This document shows positions 27,459-37,377 of a stretch of 64,000 nucleotides of DNA, one piece after another (the stretch's first letter is position 1; every line of letters begins with the position of its first letter). Position numbers and translations under genes: made by a program. The DNA lies in contig NZ_CP162553.1 in NCBI RefSeq assembly GCF_040939785.1, forward strand, positions 6,963,001 to 7,027,000. The letters are read 5' to 3'. Below the pieces are notes generated by a model. The model searched no databases. It saw nothing but the letters and a program-made list of their open reading frames with translations, and was not told the DNA's origin. This stretch comes from Bradyrhizobium lupini (lineage in GTDB: Bacteria > Pseudomonadota > Alphaproteobacteria > Rhizobiales > Xanthobacteraceae).

Positions 27459-28022
27459 ATGGGGCAGGTTCGATTCGGAACGGTACAGGATCTGTTTCAG
27501 GCCTATCCGTTGGCGCGCTATGATGTCGGCAGAGCCGACGCTGACAAGCCTTCGCTGGATTTCCTTCAGGAGGCCGCCGACGCGTGCAATTGGCACGCGG
27601 CCGTGTCTTATTGTGCATACCTACTTCCAAGGCGTGTGGCAATTGGCTGGGGATGTCGCTCTCTGCGACGGATGTTCGATCATTTCGATGCCAGCGATAG
27701 CAGGTCGCTCAATATTGTGGAGACCTGGGTCCGGCAACCGGACGAGCAGTCCCGGAACAAGGCGCTGGCTGTCGGCAATGCCAACGATCCTGAGCAGCCG
27801 GCAACGTGGCTGGCGCTGGCGGCCGGCTGGTCCGGCGGAAGCGTGGTTCCCCCGGAATTTGCGCCCGTGGAAGCCAAGCCAGATCAGGCCGCACGGGCGG
27901 TGCGTACAGCACTGCTGATTGGCCTCTGCCGGCTCCCCCGTGACTTCCGGGACCAGATAATGACGTCGTGCCTGGAGGATGGTATTCAATTGGCACGCGG
28001 CGAACCGCGCCCTCCGCGCTAA
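27459..28022 (+). CDS. T6SS-associated hypothetical (DUF6931-like)
   Basis: 187 aa; ATG 5 bp after the vgrG stop. It resembles the DUF6931 family: a helical protein with ACNWHAAVSYCAYLLPRR, RQPDEQSRNKALAVGN and ATWLALAAGWSGGS. There is no signal peptide or TM helix. Position between vgrG and tagH suggests a cytoplasmic helper, for example an effector-loading or assembly factor. The family assignment is from recollection and moderately sure; the function is unknown. Confidence 0.75.
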   Translation: MGQVRFGTVQDLFQAYPLARYDVGRADADKPSLDFLQEAADACNWHAAVSYCAYLLPRRVAIGWGCRSLRRMFDHFDASDSRSLNIVETWVRQPDEQSRNKALAVGNANDPEQPATWLALAAGWSGGSVVPPEFAPVEAKPDQAARAVRTALLIGLCRLPRDFRDQIMTSCLEDGIQLARGEPRPPR

Positions 28023-28034
28023 CGAGACGATGTG

Positions 28035-29405
28035 ATGGTGCTTCGCTTTAATATCGAGAACGAACCGAATCTTCCGGACGGCGGACCTGTGACGTTTACG
28101 GTCACCGGCAGGCGTTCGGTCGATATTGGCCGGGACCGTCACCTCGACTGGACGCTGCCGGATCCGGCGCGGACTATTTCCGGAAAGCATTGCGAGGTGC
28201 ACTTTCGCGACGGTGGCTATTGGCTGCACGACGTCTCGACCAACGGCACCTTTCTCAATGGTGCCGACCAGCGCATGCGGGGGCCGCACCGCTTGCGCGA
28301 CGGCGATCGGCTCACGATCGGCCACTACATCATCGGAGTTTCGCTGGAGGATGAGGCTGGCGGGCGTATCCCAAATCAAGCGGCGCAACTGCACGAACCC
28401 TCGGTCCAGCAGCATGCGGATTACGGAGAGCTTTGGACGGCCGATCGTGACGTTCCGCCGCCGATCGATCCGCAACTGTTGAAGAAGCCACGCGAGGCGG
28501 CGCGGCCCGTCAATCCGGGGTTCCTTGATTGGGCAGCGAGCGTGCCGGCGCCGGGTGTAGACCCATTTCGATGGTCATCGCCGACGTCTACGTCCCAACC
28601 GTCCGTGCAGGACGATGACATGAACTGGGCAGCCGGTCCGGTCACCGCGCCGAAACCGCAAGTCGAGCGCCCGCAAGCCATCCCGACTCCACGCCGGCCG
28701 TCGGTTTGGATCGATGATGAACCAGTCGCTGCCCAGCCGCCAACATCGCCATCGCACCCGCAGGTCGAGACGGCGCAAGCAGCAGACGAGCGACCTGTCG
28801 CGGCCAAGCCAGTCGGTGGTACCGAGTTCGCGCGACTGGTGGCGCGCGCTGCGGGATTGCCGGAGAATTTCTTCGCCAGCAAGTCCGATGCCGAACTCGC
28901 CGAACAGCTTGGCATCATCTTGCGTATGACCGTGGACAATCTGATGGCGCTGCTGCAAGCGCGAACCCAAGCCAAGCAGCTGACCCGTAGCACCAGCCAG
29001 ACCACCGTCCAAGCCCTTGAAAATAATCCGCTGAAATTCTCGCCGACCTCGGAGGAAGCGATGCGCATTCTCTTTGGGCCGCCGACACGCAGCTATCTCG
29101 ATGCACAGCGCGCCTTTGCACAGGGCTTCAGTGATCTCAAGTCACATCAGTTGAGAACCTATATGGCGATGCAGCACGCTGTCCATGAGCTGATTGCGGG
29201 CATAGATCCGACGCTGATGGCGCGCGAGCTCGAGCTTCAGCGTGGCGCAAGCTCCTGGCTCGGCACGAACAAGGGCAAACTCTGGGACGAGTTCTTGACG
29301 CGCTGGAAAGCGCATCTTGGCCGCGACAACAACGCGCCGATCGAAACCTTTATGTTGCTTTTCTCGAACTATTACGACCGCGGTGATAAGCCCGGCTCAA
29401 AGTAA
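28035..29405 (+). CDS. tagH: T6SS FHA-domain protein TagH/Fha
   Basis: 456 aa from the ATG at 28035; a GTG at 28032 is possible. The N-terminal FHA domain (about 1-105) has the phosphothreonine-binding pattern IGRDRHLDWTLPD...ISGKHCEVHF...DVSTNGTFLNG. A Pro/Ala-rich linker (about 110-265) leads to the conserved TagH C-terminal domain (about 270-456, with TVQALENNPLKFSP and YEDLKSHQ-like SDLKSHQLRTYMAMQHAV). Fha proteins are phosphorylated by the system's kinase and promote assembly. The PP2C and kinase genes downstream complete that switch. Confidence 0.94.
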   Translation: MVLRFNIENEPNLPDGGPVTFTVTGRRSVDIGRDRHLDWTLPDPARTISGKHCEVHFRDGGYWLHDVSTNGTFLNGADQRMRGPHRLRDGDRLTIGHYIIGVSLEDEAGGRIPNQAAQLHEPSVQQHADYGELWTADRDVPPPIDPQLLKKPREAARPVNPGFLDWAASVPAPGVDPFRWSSPTSTSQPSVQDDDMNWAAGPVTAPKPQVERPQAIPTPRRPSVWIDDEPVAAQPPTSPSHPQVETAQAADERPVAAKPVGGTEFARLVARAAGLPENFFASKSDAELAEQLGIILRMTVDNLMALLQARTQAKQLTRSTSQTTVQALENNPLKFSPTSEEAMRILFGPPTRSYLDAQRAFAQGFSDLKSHQLRTYMAMQHAVHELIAGIDPTLMARELELQRGASSWLGTNKGKLWDEFLTRWKAHLGRDNNAPIETFMLLFSNYYDRGDKPGSK

Positions 29406-29454
29406 ACTCTCGGCGACCCACGAGGTTGCCTACAATTTCTAAGTGGATATAGGA

Positions 29455-30792
29455 ATGTCTTGGTACAGCAAGGTCTTCTGGTCGGAAGGTTTGTTTCTGC
29501 GGCCGCATCATCTGCAGCAGAACGACCGCTACATCGAACACTTGCTGGAAAAGCGCGTTCGCTACACGACACCATACCCTTGGGGCTTTGCCGAGCTAGA
29601 GATCGATAGGGATCTTACCGAACAGAGCAAATTCGCGGTGCGCAGTGCGTCCGGCCTCATGCCGGACGGTACGCCGTTCGATATCCCTGCGGACAGCCCA
29701 ATACCCGAATCGATCGAGGTGCCGGAGACGGCTGCAGGCCAGATCGTCTGGCTGATGATGCCGGTCGCGGCGCCAAACACCCGCGAGGTCGACGAGGACC
29801 GCACCGACAGCGCCAGTCGTTATGTTCGCACTTCGGAAACCTTCATCGACTCGACCTCGGCGCTCCGCATCGAGGAAGAGATCGACATCGCTTATCCGCG
29901 CCTGTCTTTCGAACTGCGCAAGACGAGCAAGCCCGGATACATGGGCCTGGGCATCGCGCGCATTCTGGAGGTGCGCGACAAGAACATCCTGTTCGACGAC
30001 AAGTTCGTGCCGCCGATGCTGGTCTGCGCCGCGCATCCGATCATCGATGGCTGGCTCAACCGCATCATCGGCTGGGTTGAGACTAAACTCGACGAGTTGG
30101 CGCGTTACGCCGTCGATCCGTCATCCGGTGGTGGGTTGCAGAGCGTCGACTATCTGGTCCTGCAAGTGCTGAACCGTACCATTCCCGTGCTGACTCATTT
30201 CCAGCGCTCCGGCAGCGTTCACCCGGAGCGCCTGTACGAGGAATTGCTGAGGTTCGCGGGTGAACTTGCGACGTTTTCCACGGCGGAACGGCGGGCGCGC
30301 AACTATCCGGCGTACAATCACGACGATCTCGAGAACGTCTTCACACCCTTGGTGAGCGACATCCAGGACTTCTTGAGCGCGCGGCTGGGTCGGCGGGCGA
30401 TCCGCCTGGAGATCATCGAGCGCGCACAGAATGCGTTCGTATCGCCGATCCGCGATCGAGCGCTATTCCGAAATGCGACCCTGGTGCTGGAAGTTGCCGC
30501 ACGGCGGCCGCTTGTGGAGATCCAGAACGATTTCCCGCACCTGTTCAAGGTCGGGCCGAACACAAAGATGAACGAGATCGTGCACGCAAACCTGCCGGGC
30601 CTCACGTTGGCGCATTTGCCGACGCCGCCGCCGCATATCCGGGCCATCACGGATCACGTCTATTTCTATCTCGACCGCAAGTCACCGCTGTGGCCCGAGT
30701 TCAGTACGGCTGCGTCGATCGGAATGCATTTTTCCGGCGACTGGCCCGAGCTTGAGCTGTATCTTTGGGCTATCCTGGAAGACAGGCCATGA
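29455..30792 (+). CDS. tssK: T6SS baseplate protein TssK
   Basis: 445 aa from the ATG at 29455; a GTG at 29443 would add four residues. The opening WYSKVFWSEGLFLRPHHLQQNDRY is diagnostic. TssK trimers link the baseplate wedges (TssF/TssG) to the membrane complex (TssL/TssM) in the cytoplasm. The stop overlaps the tssL start through ATGA, so they are translationally coupled. Confidence 0.97.
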   Translation: MSWYSKVFWSEGLFLRPHHLQQNDRYIEHLLEKRVRYTTPYPWGFAELEIDRDLTEQSKFAVRSASGLMPDGTPFDIPADSPIPESIEVPETAAGQIVWLMMPVAAPNTREVDEDRTDSASRYVRTSETFIDSTSALRIEEEIDIAYPRLSFELRKTSKPGYMGLGIARILEVRDKNILFDDKFVPPMLVCAAHPIIDGWLNRIIGWVETKLDELARYAVDPSSGGGLQSVDYLVLQVLNRTIPVLTHFQRSGSVHPERLYEELLRFAGELATFSTAERRARNYPAYNHDDLENVFTPLVSDIQDFLSARLGRRAIRLEIIERAQNAFVSPIRDRALFRNATLVLEVAARRPLVEIQNDFPHLFKVGPNTKMNEIVHANLPGLTLAHLPTPPPHIRAITDHVYFYLDRKSPLWPEFSTAASIGMHFSGDWPELELYLWAILEDRP

Positions 30793-32315
30793 GCGACAAG
30801 GACAAGCCGGTCAATCCTTTCGGGCGGGGCGAACGGACGATCATCCGTCCCAACCCCGGCGGGAAGTTGCCGCCGGCGCCGATCTCTCAACCTCCGCCGG
30901 GTGGGGGGCCCGCAGCACGCCCAGCCTATTCGCCATCACCCGTACCCTCTCCCGGCACGCCGGCCCCACCACCATCCTTTTCGCCCGTTCCACAGGGCTC
31001 GAACTACGCCTCCGCGCCGGCCAGCCATCCAGCCGAGGAATGGATTTCGACACCCGCGCAAGGCCAGGTGCCGCAACCCTTGATGCCGCCAGGGCCGCCG
31101 TTGCGCGTTGACGATCTGGTCGCGCCAAATGCCAATCCGGTGATGCGCGCTGCGGGCCCGTTGCTGCAACTGCTCGGTCGGTTGCGTGTGGCGCTCATGC
31201 GAGCGTCGTTCGCCAGCCTGATGGAGCAGGTCGCAGACGCGATCAAATTCTTTGAGAAGGACATCCGTTCAGCGGGCATTTCCGAGCACCAGGCCAACAC
31301 AGCAAAATACATCCTGTGTGCCACTGCTGACGATATCGTGCAGCACATCCCAACCGAAGAGCGTCACGTCTGGACGCAATATTCGATGCTGAGCCGGTTC
31401 TTCGGCGAGCGTGTCGGCGGCGTCCGTTTCTTTGAGATCCTCGACCATTTGAAGGTTGATCCACTGGTCAACTATCCGGTCCTCGAACTTCAGCACGCCT
31501 GCCTTGCGCTTGGTTTTCAGGGCATCCACCGGACGTCAGGGGGCGGACTTGCGAACCTGCAACTGATCCAGCGCAACCTCTATGAATTGCTGCGCCGGGT
31601 TAGACCGAAAACGATGAGCGACCTGTCGCCCAACTGGCGCGGGCAGGCGCTGGCGGGGCGCCGGCAGCGTCTGCGTGTTCCGGTCTGGCTCGTGGCAGCC
31701 GTGGTCGCCGCGCTGCTGACCGGGTCCTATTTCGTTCTGCGGACGCTCCTCGCTGGACGGGCAGAGAATGCTGCTGAGGTGGCGCTCGCGCTCCATCCGG
31801 CCGGTCCGATCGAACTCAAGCGTCAGGTCGTTGCACCACCCCCACCGCCGCCGCCTCCGCCGCCGCCGGATCGCATTACCCAGTTGCAACGCATCCGCAA
31901 TGCGCTCGCGAAGGAGAACACCGCCTGCGCCATGACGGCGGACCAGACCCCCAGCTTCATCGTGATCAGGGTCTGCGACCTGGCCTTGTTTGCGTCGGGC
32001 CAAGCGACCATCCTCGACGGCTTTAAGCCGATCGCTCTCCGCGTCGCAGCAACCCTCGACAAGGAGCCGGGACGGATCCGGGTCGTCGGCCATACGGACA
32101 GTTCGCCGATCCGCACAGTCCGCTTCCCGACCAATTTCGAGTTGTCGGTCGAGCGCGCCAAGGCGGTTGCCGCGGCACTGAAACCTGGCTTGAACGATGG
32201 TTCGCGCGTCGACGTCGAGGGCAAAGGAGCAGATGCGCCGATTGCCAGCAACACAACGCCCGAGGGACGTGCCAAGAACCGGCGCGTCGAGATCTTTATC
32301 GAACGCAGCGAATAG
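30789..32315 (+). CDS. tssL: T6SS membrane protein TssL fused to OmpA domain
   Basis: 508 aa. A Pro/Gly-rich N-terminus (1-95) precedes a cytoplasmic DotU/IcmH domain (about 110-285, with ADDIVQHIPTEERHVW and FFEILDHLKVDP). A single TM helix follows at about 296-317, then a proline stretch. The periplasmic OmpA-like domain (about 380-508) has VVGHTDSSPIRT, NFELSVERAKAVAAAL and TPEGRAKNRRVEI. This is the 'specialised' TssL that carries its own peptidoglycan-binding module. It anchors the TssM complex to the cell wall, which may matter here because no TssJ is visible. Confidence 0.96.
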   Translation: MSDKDKPVNPFGRGERTIIRPNPGGKLPPAPISQPPPGGGPAARPAYSPSPVPSPGTPAPPPSFSPVPQGSNYASAPASHPAEEWISTPAQGQVPQPLMPPGPPLRVDDLVAPNANPVMRAAGPLLQLLGRLRVALMRASFASLMEQVADAIKFFEKDIRSAGISEHQANTAKYILCATADDIVQHIPTEERHVWTQYSMLSRFFGERVGGVRFFEILDHLKVDPLVNYPVLELQHACLALGFQGIHRTSGGGLANLQLIQRNLYELLRRVRPKTMSDLSPNWRGQALAGRRQRLRVPVWLVAAVVAALLTGSYFVLRTLLAGRAENAAEVALALHPAGPIELKRQVVAPPPPPPPPPPPDRITQLQRIRNALAKENTACAMTADQTPSFIVIRVCDLALFASGQATILDGFKPIALRVAATLDKEPGRIRVVGHTDSSPIRTVRFPTNFELSVERAKAVAAALKPGLNDGSRVDVEGKGADAPIASNTTPEGRAKNRRVEIFIERSE

Positions 32316-32359
32316 GCACACACCGCCGGATCAGGTGGTTTTGCGACGGGTACGGTTAG

Positions 32360-35300
32360 ATGCTTGCCAAGGACATTCTTCGCATCGTTCTCTACGGGGT
32401 CGGGCTCAGCTCGCTCGGAGCGGTGATCTATTTCGCCGGTCCCTTCATCGCATTCGGCGATTGGCGGCCGCTGGAGAACCATATCGTCCGGCAGATCGCT
32501 ATTCTGCTGCTCACCACGGCCGGGGCAGGCATCGTTGGCCTCAATCTGTTCAAGCGGCGCAAGGGTGCCAAGGAGATTGCCGATGGTATCGCTGGTGCAG
32601 ACCAGCCCGTCAGCGATGAACCAGTGCTCAAGGAGCGCATGAAGGATGCGCTCGCGACGCTGAAGACCGCCAGCGGCAACAAGTCGGGCTATCTCTACGA
32701 TCTCCCCTGGTACGTCATCATCGGTCCGCCCGGCGCCGGCAAGACCACGGCCCTTGTCAATTCCGGGCTCAAATTTCCGCTCGCGCGCGGGGCAACGCCC
32801 GCGGCGATCGCAGGGGTCGGCGGTACCCGCTACTGCGACTGGTGGTTTACAGAGGAGGCGGTGCTGATCGATACCGCCGGCCGCTACACCACCCAGGACT
32901 CCAACAGCAAGGCCGACAAGGACAGCTGGCTGGCGTTCCTGGATATCCTGAAGAAAAGCCGGTCGCGCCAACCGATCAACGGCGTTCTTGTCGCCATCAG
33001 TATCGAAGACATCCTGACGCTGCCGAAGCAGGAGCTCGCACTTCATGCCGATGCCATCAGGATGCGCCTGCTCGAGCTGCATCAGAGACTCAAGGTCAGC
33101 TTCCCAGTCTACGCGCTATTTACCAAAGCGGATCTCGTTGCCGGCTTCACCGAGTATTTCGCCTATCTCGGGGAGGCCGGCCCCCGTCAAGTCTGGGGTG
33201 CCACGTTCCAGACCGCCGACAAGACCCAGAATCTGGTTGGGCAGATCCCGTTCGAGTTCGACCGTCTGCTGGAGCGCCTGAGCGAAGAGACGCTCGACCG
33301 TCTGCAGGACGAGCCGACGCCCCAGCACCGCGTGCAATTGTTCGGTTTTCCGGCACAGATGGCGCGGCTCAAGCCTCAGATCCACGATTTCCTCAACCTG
33401 ATCTTCGAGCCGACGCGCTATCACGTGAACGCGAACCTGCGCGGATTCTACTTTACTTCGGGTACGCAGCAGGGCACGCCGATCGATCAATTGATCGGGT
33501 CGCTGGCGCGCACGTTCGGCGCTGAGGAAGTCGGTTCCGGATCCTATTCGGGCACGGGCAAGAGCTTCTTCCTTGCCGATCTGATTTCCAAGGTCATCAT
33601 CGGCGAGGCCGACTGGGTCTCGACTGACCGTGCCGCGGTGCGCCGCGCGCTGGTCCTGAAGACCGCAGCCCTGTCATTGATCGGTCTGGTCTCGATCGGG
33701 CTGATCGCAGCTTGGCTGGTGAGCTACAAGCGGAACGCCGATTTGATCGAGCAAAGCCTGCAGGCGGATAGCGAGTATGCAACCGCCGGCGCGGCACTTA
33801 TCAAGCAGACGTTGATTGCCGATCATGATCTCGACAAGGTGCTGCCGCTACTCTACCGGCTTCGCAACGCCCCGGCGGGCTACGGATCGCGCGGCGAATC
33901 GGTGCCTCTGTCGGCTCGCTACGGGCTCAGTCAGCGCGCCCGGCTGCTGTCGCCCTCGAAAGCGGCCTATCACACCGCGCTTGAACGCATGTTCCGACCG
34001 CGCCTGCTGTATCGCCTGGAAGAGCAGCTCAATGCGCGCATAAACGAGCCTGCCTTCGTCTATGAGGCGCTCAAGGTCTATCTGATGATCGGTGGCCTGC
34101 AGTCGCCGGATCGCGAGTTGATCCGCTCCTGGATGCAACGTGACTGGGCGGATAATCTCTATCCTGGCGCCACCAACGCAGAAGGGCGGCGTCTGCTCGA
34201 CGAGAACCTCGTGGCAATGTTCGACCTCGAGACCGAACAGCCGCCCTTGGTCGAACTCGACGGCCGGTTGATCAAGCAGGCCCAGAACTCCTTGGCGCGC
34301 CTGAGCGTGTCGCAACGAGCGTACGAGTTTCTGAAATCGGAGGCTCGCGCGTCGATCGCCGGCGACTGGATCGCCAGCCGCCATGGCGGACCCGACATGG
34401 GTGTCGTGTTCGAAACCACGACCGGGCAGCCTTTGGACGCCGTGCGGGTACCTGAGTTCTTCACGTATAACGGCTTCCATCAGAAGTTCGTCGCCCGGCT
34501 GTCCGGATTGTCTGAGCGGATGAAGCGGGAGCGATGGGTTTTGGGGGATGCCGGCCAGCAGTCGGCCATCAACCAGCAGTACGACAATCTGGCCGGCGAT
34601 CTGCTCAGCATCTATTCAAACGATTTCGTGACGACCTGGCGAACGGCGCTCGGGAGCCTGCGCCTGAAGAAGCTGCTCGCCGACAAACCGAAATATGAGG
34701 TGCTTCGGGCGCTTTCGGCGCCGACCTCGCCGATGCGGCAAATTCTGGAGTCGGTGCGCGACGAGACGGTGCTGACCAAGGAACGGGCGAAGAGCGCTTC
34801 GGCGCCAGCTGCCGCATCGGCGCCAGCACTCTTCACGAATGCTCAGGATGGACCGCCTGGCACGATGATCGAAGCACAGTTCAAGCCTTACCACGCAGCG
34901 CTCGAAGGCGAGAGCACCCGCCGGCCAATCGACTCGACCGTCGCGAACCTGAACGACATCGCGCAGAACCTGACGCTGATCATCGAGAATCCCCAACTGA
35001 CCGCACAAGCCACAGCTGCGCTCCAGAACCAGGTCGCAGCGCTCCGCAACAACGCCTCGCGCATGCCGCCGCCATTCTCCGATATGTTGCGAGCAGCAGC
35101 CGCGGAGTTCGAAGGTAGCATCGCGGCTTCAACCGCCGGACAAATCCTGCAAACGTTGCGCGATCAGGTCACGCCAGTCTGCCAACAGACCGTGACTAAC
35201 CGCTACCCGTTTATCCGCGGCAGCGGCCAGGAAGTTCCGCTCGCGGATTTTGCCAAATTGTTCAGTCCGAATGGCGTTATGGACAGGTTCTTCACCCAGT

Positions 35301-35896
35301 ACCTGGCACCTTATGCCGACACGTCGCGGTCGGACTGGGCTTGGCGAAAGGAGAGCCCCGTTGGTCGGTCGTTCTCGCCCGAGACGCTCAAACAATTCCA
35401 GAACGCGGCTTATATCCGGGATGCGTTCTTCCAGACGGGCGGCGGTATGCCCGCCGTTTCATTCGCGATCCGACCCCCTGGGGCACCGGGACCAGGCGTG
35501 ACAGTTAAGACCGAGATCGGTGGCACCACAATTGCGAGCCCAACCATTCCCGGATCGGCCCCTCCGTCCTTGTTCGGCGGGCCGCAACCTACGCCACCGC
35601 CACCGCCACAGCCGCAGACCAACTCGCCGACTACTATCCTATGGCCGGGCCCAGCGCCGCGAACGGCAATTTCAGTCAGTAACGATACCGGCCCGCCATC
35701 CGTGCTTGAGCGCATTGGTCCCTGGTCGTTGTTTCGGATGTTGGAGGCGGGCTCGTTAGTGGTGAAAGCGGAAACCGCCAGCGCGAGTTTCATCGTCGCC
35801 GGGCGCGAGCTCAACTATCAAATTTCGACCGGATCGTTGCGCAACCCGCTGAACCTGTCAGTGCTGCGCGAGTTTCGTTGCCCGACCGGGATATGA
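32360..35896 (+). CDS. tssM: T6SS membrane protein TssM (IcmF)
   Basis: 1178 aa. Two N-terminal TM helices (about 8-30 and 42-64) are followed by a cytoplasmic domain with an intact Walker A, GPPGAGKTT (122-130), and a DTAGRY Walker-B-like site. A third TM helix (about 434-457) leads to the large periplasmic IcmF/DUF1215-type domain. The periplasmic part ends in a Pro-rich insert (PTPPPPPQPQ) before the conserved C-terminal beta domain. TssM spans the envelope with TssL. Its stop overlaps the tagF start through ATGA. Confidence 0.97.
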   Translation: MLAKDILRIVLYGVGLSSLGAVIYFAGPFIAFGDWRPLENHIVRQIAILLLTTAGAGIVGLNLFKRRKGAKEIADGIAGADQPVSDEPVLKERMKDALATLKTASGNKSGYLYDLPWYVIIGPPGAGKTTALVNSGLKFPLARGATPAAIAGVGGTRYCDWWFTEEAVLIDTAGRYTTQDSNSKADKDSWLAFLDILKKSRSRQPINGVLVAISIEDILTLPKQELALHADAIRMRLLELHQRLKVSFPVYALFTKADLVAGFTEYFAYLGEAGPRQVWGATFQTADKTQNLVGQIPFEFDRLLERLSEETLDRLQDEPTPQHRVQLFGFPAQMARLKPQIHDFLNLIFEPTRYHVNANLRGFYFTSGTQQGTPIDQLIGSLARTFGAEEVGSGSYSGTGKSFFLADLISKVIIGEADWVSTDRAAVRRALVLKTAALSLIGLVSIGLIAAWLVSYKRNADLIEQSLQADSEYATAGAALIKQTLIADHDLDKVLPLLYRLRNAPAGYGSRGESVPLSARYGLSQRARLLSPSKAAYHTALERMFRPRLLYRLEEQLNARINEPAFVYEALKVYLMIGGLQSPDRELIRSWMQRDWADNLYPGATNAEGRRLLDENLVAMFDLETEQPPLVELDGRLIKQAQNSLARLSVSQRAYEFLKSEARASIAGDWIASRHGGPDMGVVFETTTGQPLDAVRVPEFFTYNGFHQKFVARLSGLSERMKRERWVLGDAGQQSAINQQYDNLAGDLLSIYSNDFVTTWRTALGSLRLKKLLADKPKYEVLRALSAPTSPMRQILESVRDETVLTKERAKSASAPAAASAPALFTNAQDGPPGTMIEAQFKPYHAALEGESTRRPIDSTVANLNDIAQNLTLIIENPQLTAQATAALQNQVAALRNNASRMPPPFSDMLRAAAAEFEGSIAASTAGQILQTLRDQVTPVCQQTVTNRYPFIRGSGQEVPLADFAKLFSPNGVMDRFFTQYLAPYADTSRSDWAWRKESPVGRSFSPETLKQFQNAAYIRDAFFQTGGGMPAVSFAIRPPGAPGPGVTVKTEIGGTTIASPTIPGSAPPSLFGGPQPTPPPPPQPQTNSPTTILWPGPAPRTAISVSNDTGPPSVLERIGPWSLFRMLEAGSLVVKAETASASFIVAGRELNYQISTGSLRNPLNLSVLREFRCPTGI

Positions 35897-36594
35897 CCAT
35901 GCGTTGCGGGATATTCGGCAAAATCGGTGCGAAGCGCGATTTCATCGCGATCGCGACCCCGCGCAGCTTCCTGGAAGCCTGGGAGCCGTGGGTACAGGCT
36001 GCGCTGTCAGCAAGTCGCCACCAGCTTGGCCCAGGATGGCAACAGGCCTTTCTGACCGCGCCGGTCTGGCGGTTTTGGCTCGGCGCCGCGATCTGCGGCA
36101 CGACAGTGGCGGGTGCGATCATGCCCTCGCTCGATGGGGTGGGGCGATACTATCCCTTGACCCTGCATGCGGTGACCGGCGAGGCCGTCTCGCTGCCGCC
36201 GCCGAGCATTGATCCGCAGGACGAATGGTTCGGGCAAGTGGAGGCGTTTCTGCTTTCGACCCTGGATCGGGCCGCAACCTTCGAGCAGATCTCCGATGCA
36301 TTGGATCGGCTTTCGGTGCCACGACTGCAGGAGACCATCACCGGCGATCCGCCGGTCACGTCGCTTGGTACTGCGGCAATGGGGAGGGCTTCGGCGGTCG
36401 AAGCGTTCGCGGCGTCGTTTGCAGCACTTTGCGCTGCCAACCCACAGGTCTACGCCGCGGCTAGCTTCTGGTGGACCGCCGGAGGGGAAGGCTTCCCGCC
36501 AATGGCGCTGAGTTGTCGCGGATTGCCAGATCCGTTTCACTACGTCACGCTGCTGACCGGTGATCTCGGACCCGCGGCATCCGGGAATGGATGA
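35893..36594 (+). CDS. tagF: T6SS-associated protein TagF
   Basis: 233 aa from the ATG at 35893, which overlaps the tssM stop. RCGIFGKIGAKRDFI and the segment GVGRYYPLTL are typical of the TagF family. In Pseudomonas and Agrobacterium TagF represses T6SS post-translationally, acting through Fha in parallel to the kinase/phosphatase pair. The domain stands alone here; in Agrobacterium it is fused to the PP2C phosphatase, which in this window is the next gene. Confidence 0.93.
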   Translation: MTMRCGIFGKIGAKRDFIAIATPRSFLEAWEPWVQAALSASRHQLGPGWQQAFLTAPVWRFWLGAAICGTTVAGAIMPSLDGVGRYYPLTLHAVTGEAVSLPPPSIDPQDEWFGQVEAFLLSTLDRAATFEQISDALDRLSVPRLQETITGDPPVTSLGTAAMGRASAVEAFAASFAALCAANPQVYAAASFWWTAGGEGFPPMALSCRGLPDPFHYVTLLTGDLGPAASGNG

Positions 36595-36600
36595 CGCGCG

Positions 36601-37377
36601 ATGGTGCATATTCCGTCCTTGTTCGATGTTGGCAGCGTCACCCATGCCGGACGCGTGCGGGAGCGGAACGAGGATTCATGTTTGGTACGAACCGACGTTG
36701 GTCTGTGGGCGGTCGCCGACGGCATGGGGGGGCACGAGGCCGGTGATCTCGCCAGTCGCATCGTAGTGCAGTCGCTCGACGCTATCGCCACACCAGAATC
36801 AGCCGCAGACCTGCTGGCGGAATGCGAGGAGCGGCTTTTCAGCGCAAACCAGCAGATACTGGCGCTTAGTCATGAACGACAGGGTGCCACCGTCGGGACC
36901 ACAGCGGCGGTTCTGCTCGTTCGCGATAACTACTATGCCTGCATATGGGCGGGTGACAGCCGGGTCTACCTTATTAGTCGCGGCGCAATTCGCCAGGTCT
37001 CGCATGATCACAGCGAACTGGAGGAGCTGATCGCAAAAGGTGCGCTGTCGCGCGAAGACGTGAATGATTGGCCGAGCAATGCCATTACGCGTGCCGTCGG
37101 TGTCGCCGATGATCCGGAATTCGAGGTGGTGACAGGCCCGGCGGAGCCAGAAGATATCTTCGTGATCTGCAGCGATGGCCTGACCAGGCACGTGCAGGAC
37201 GACGAGATCCTGCAGCACGCGGCTACGCGACGCGCCCAGGCGGCTTGCGATGACATGCTCGCGCTGGCTCTTGATCGTGGCGGGCTTGACAATTTGACGA
37301 TTGTGATCGTGCGACTACTGACGCCACGATCTCAGGGGACGACAAGATCTCCGCTCAATCGGGAGCCGCAACCATGA
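36601..37377 (+). CDS. pppA: PP2C-type Ser/Thr phosphatase PppA
   Basis: 258 aa. PPM-family metal-binding motifs are present: RERNEDS (20-26), AVADGMGGHEAGD (38-49), WAGDSRVYLI, FVICSDGLT and the closing GGLDNLTIVIVRL. It is a cytoplasmic Mn/Mg phosphatase that would reverse phosphorylation of Fha by the kinase encoded next, with which it overlaps by 4 bp. It starts 7 bp after tagF. Intact catalytic aspartates suggest activity. Confidence 0.93.
   Translation: MVHIPSLFDVGSVTHAGRVRERNEDSCLVRTDVGLWAVADGMGGHEAGDLASRIVVQSLDAIATPESAADLLAECEERLFSANQQILALSHERQGATVGTTAAVLLVRDNYYACIWAGDSRVYLISRGAIRQVSHDHSELEELIAKGALSREDVNDWPSNAITRAVGVADDPEFEVVTGPAEPEDIFVICSDGLTRHVQDDEILQHAATRRAQAACDDMLALALDRGGLDNLTIVIVRLLTPRSQGTTRSPLNREPQP

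Noticed and set aside
31823..33082. 419-codon minus-strand ORF spanning tssL and tssM
   Set aside because: Antisense to two firmly identified T6SS genes and crosses their boundary.
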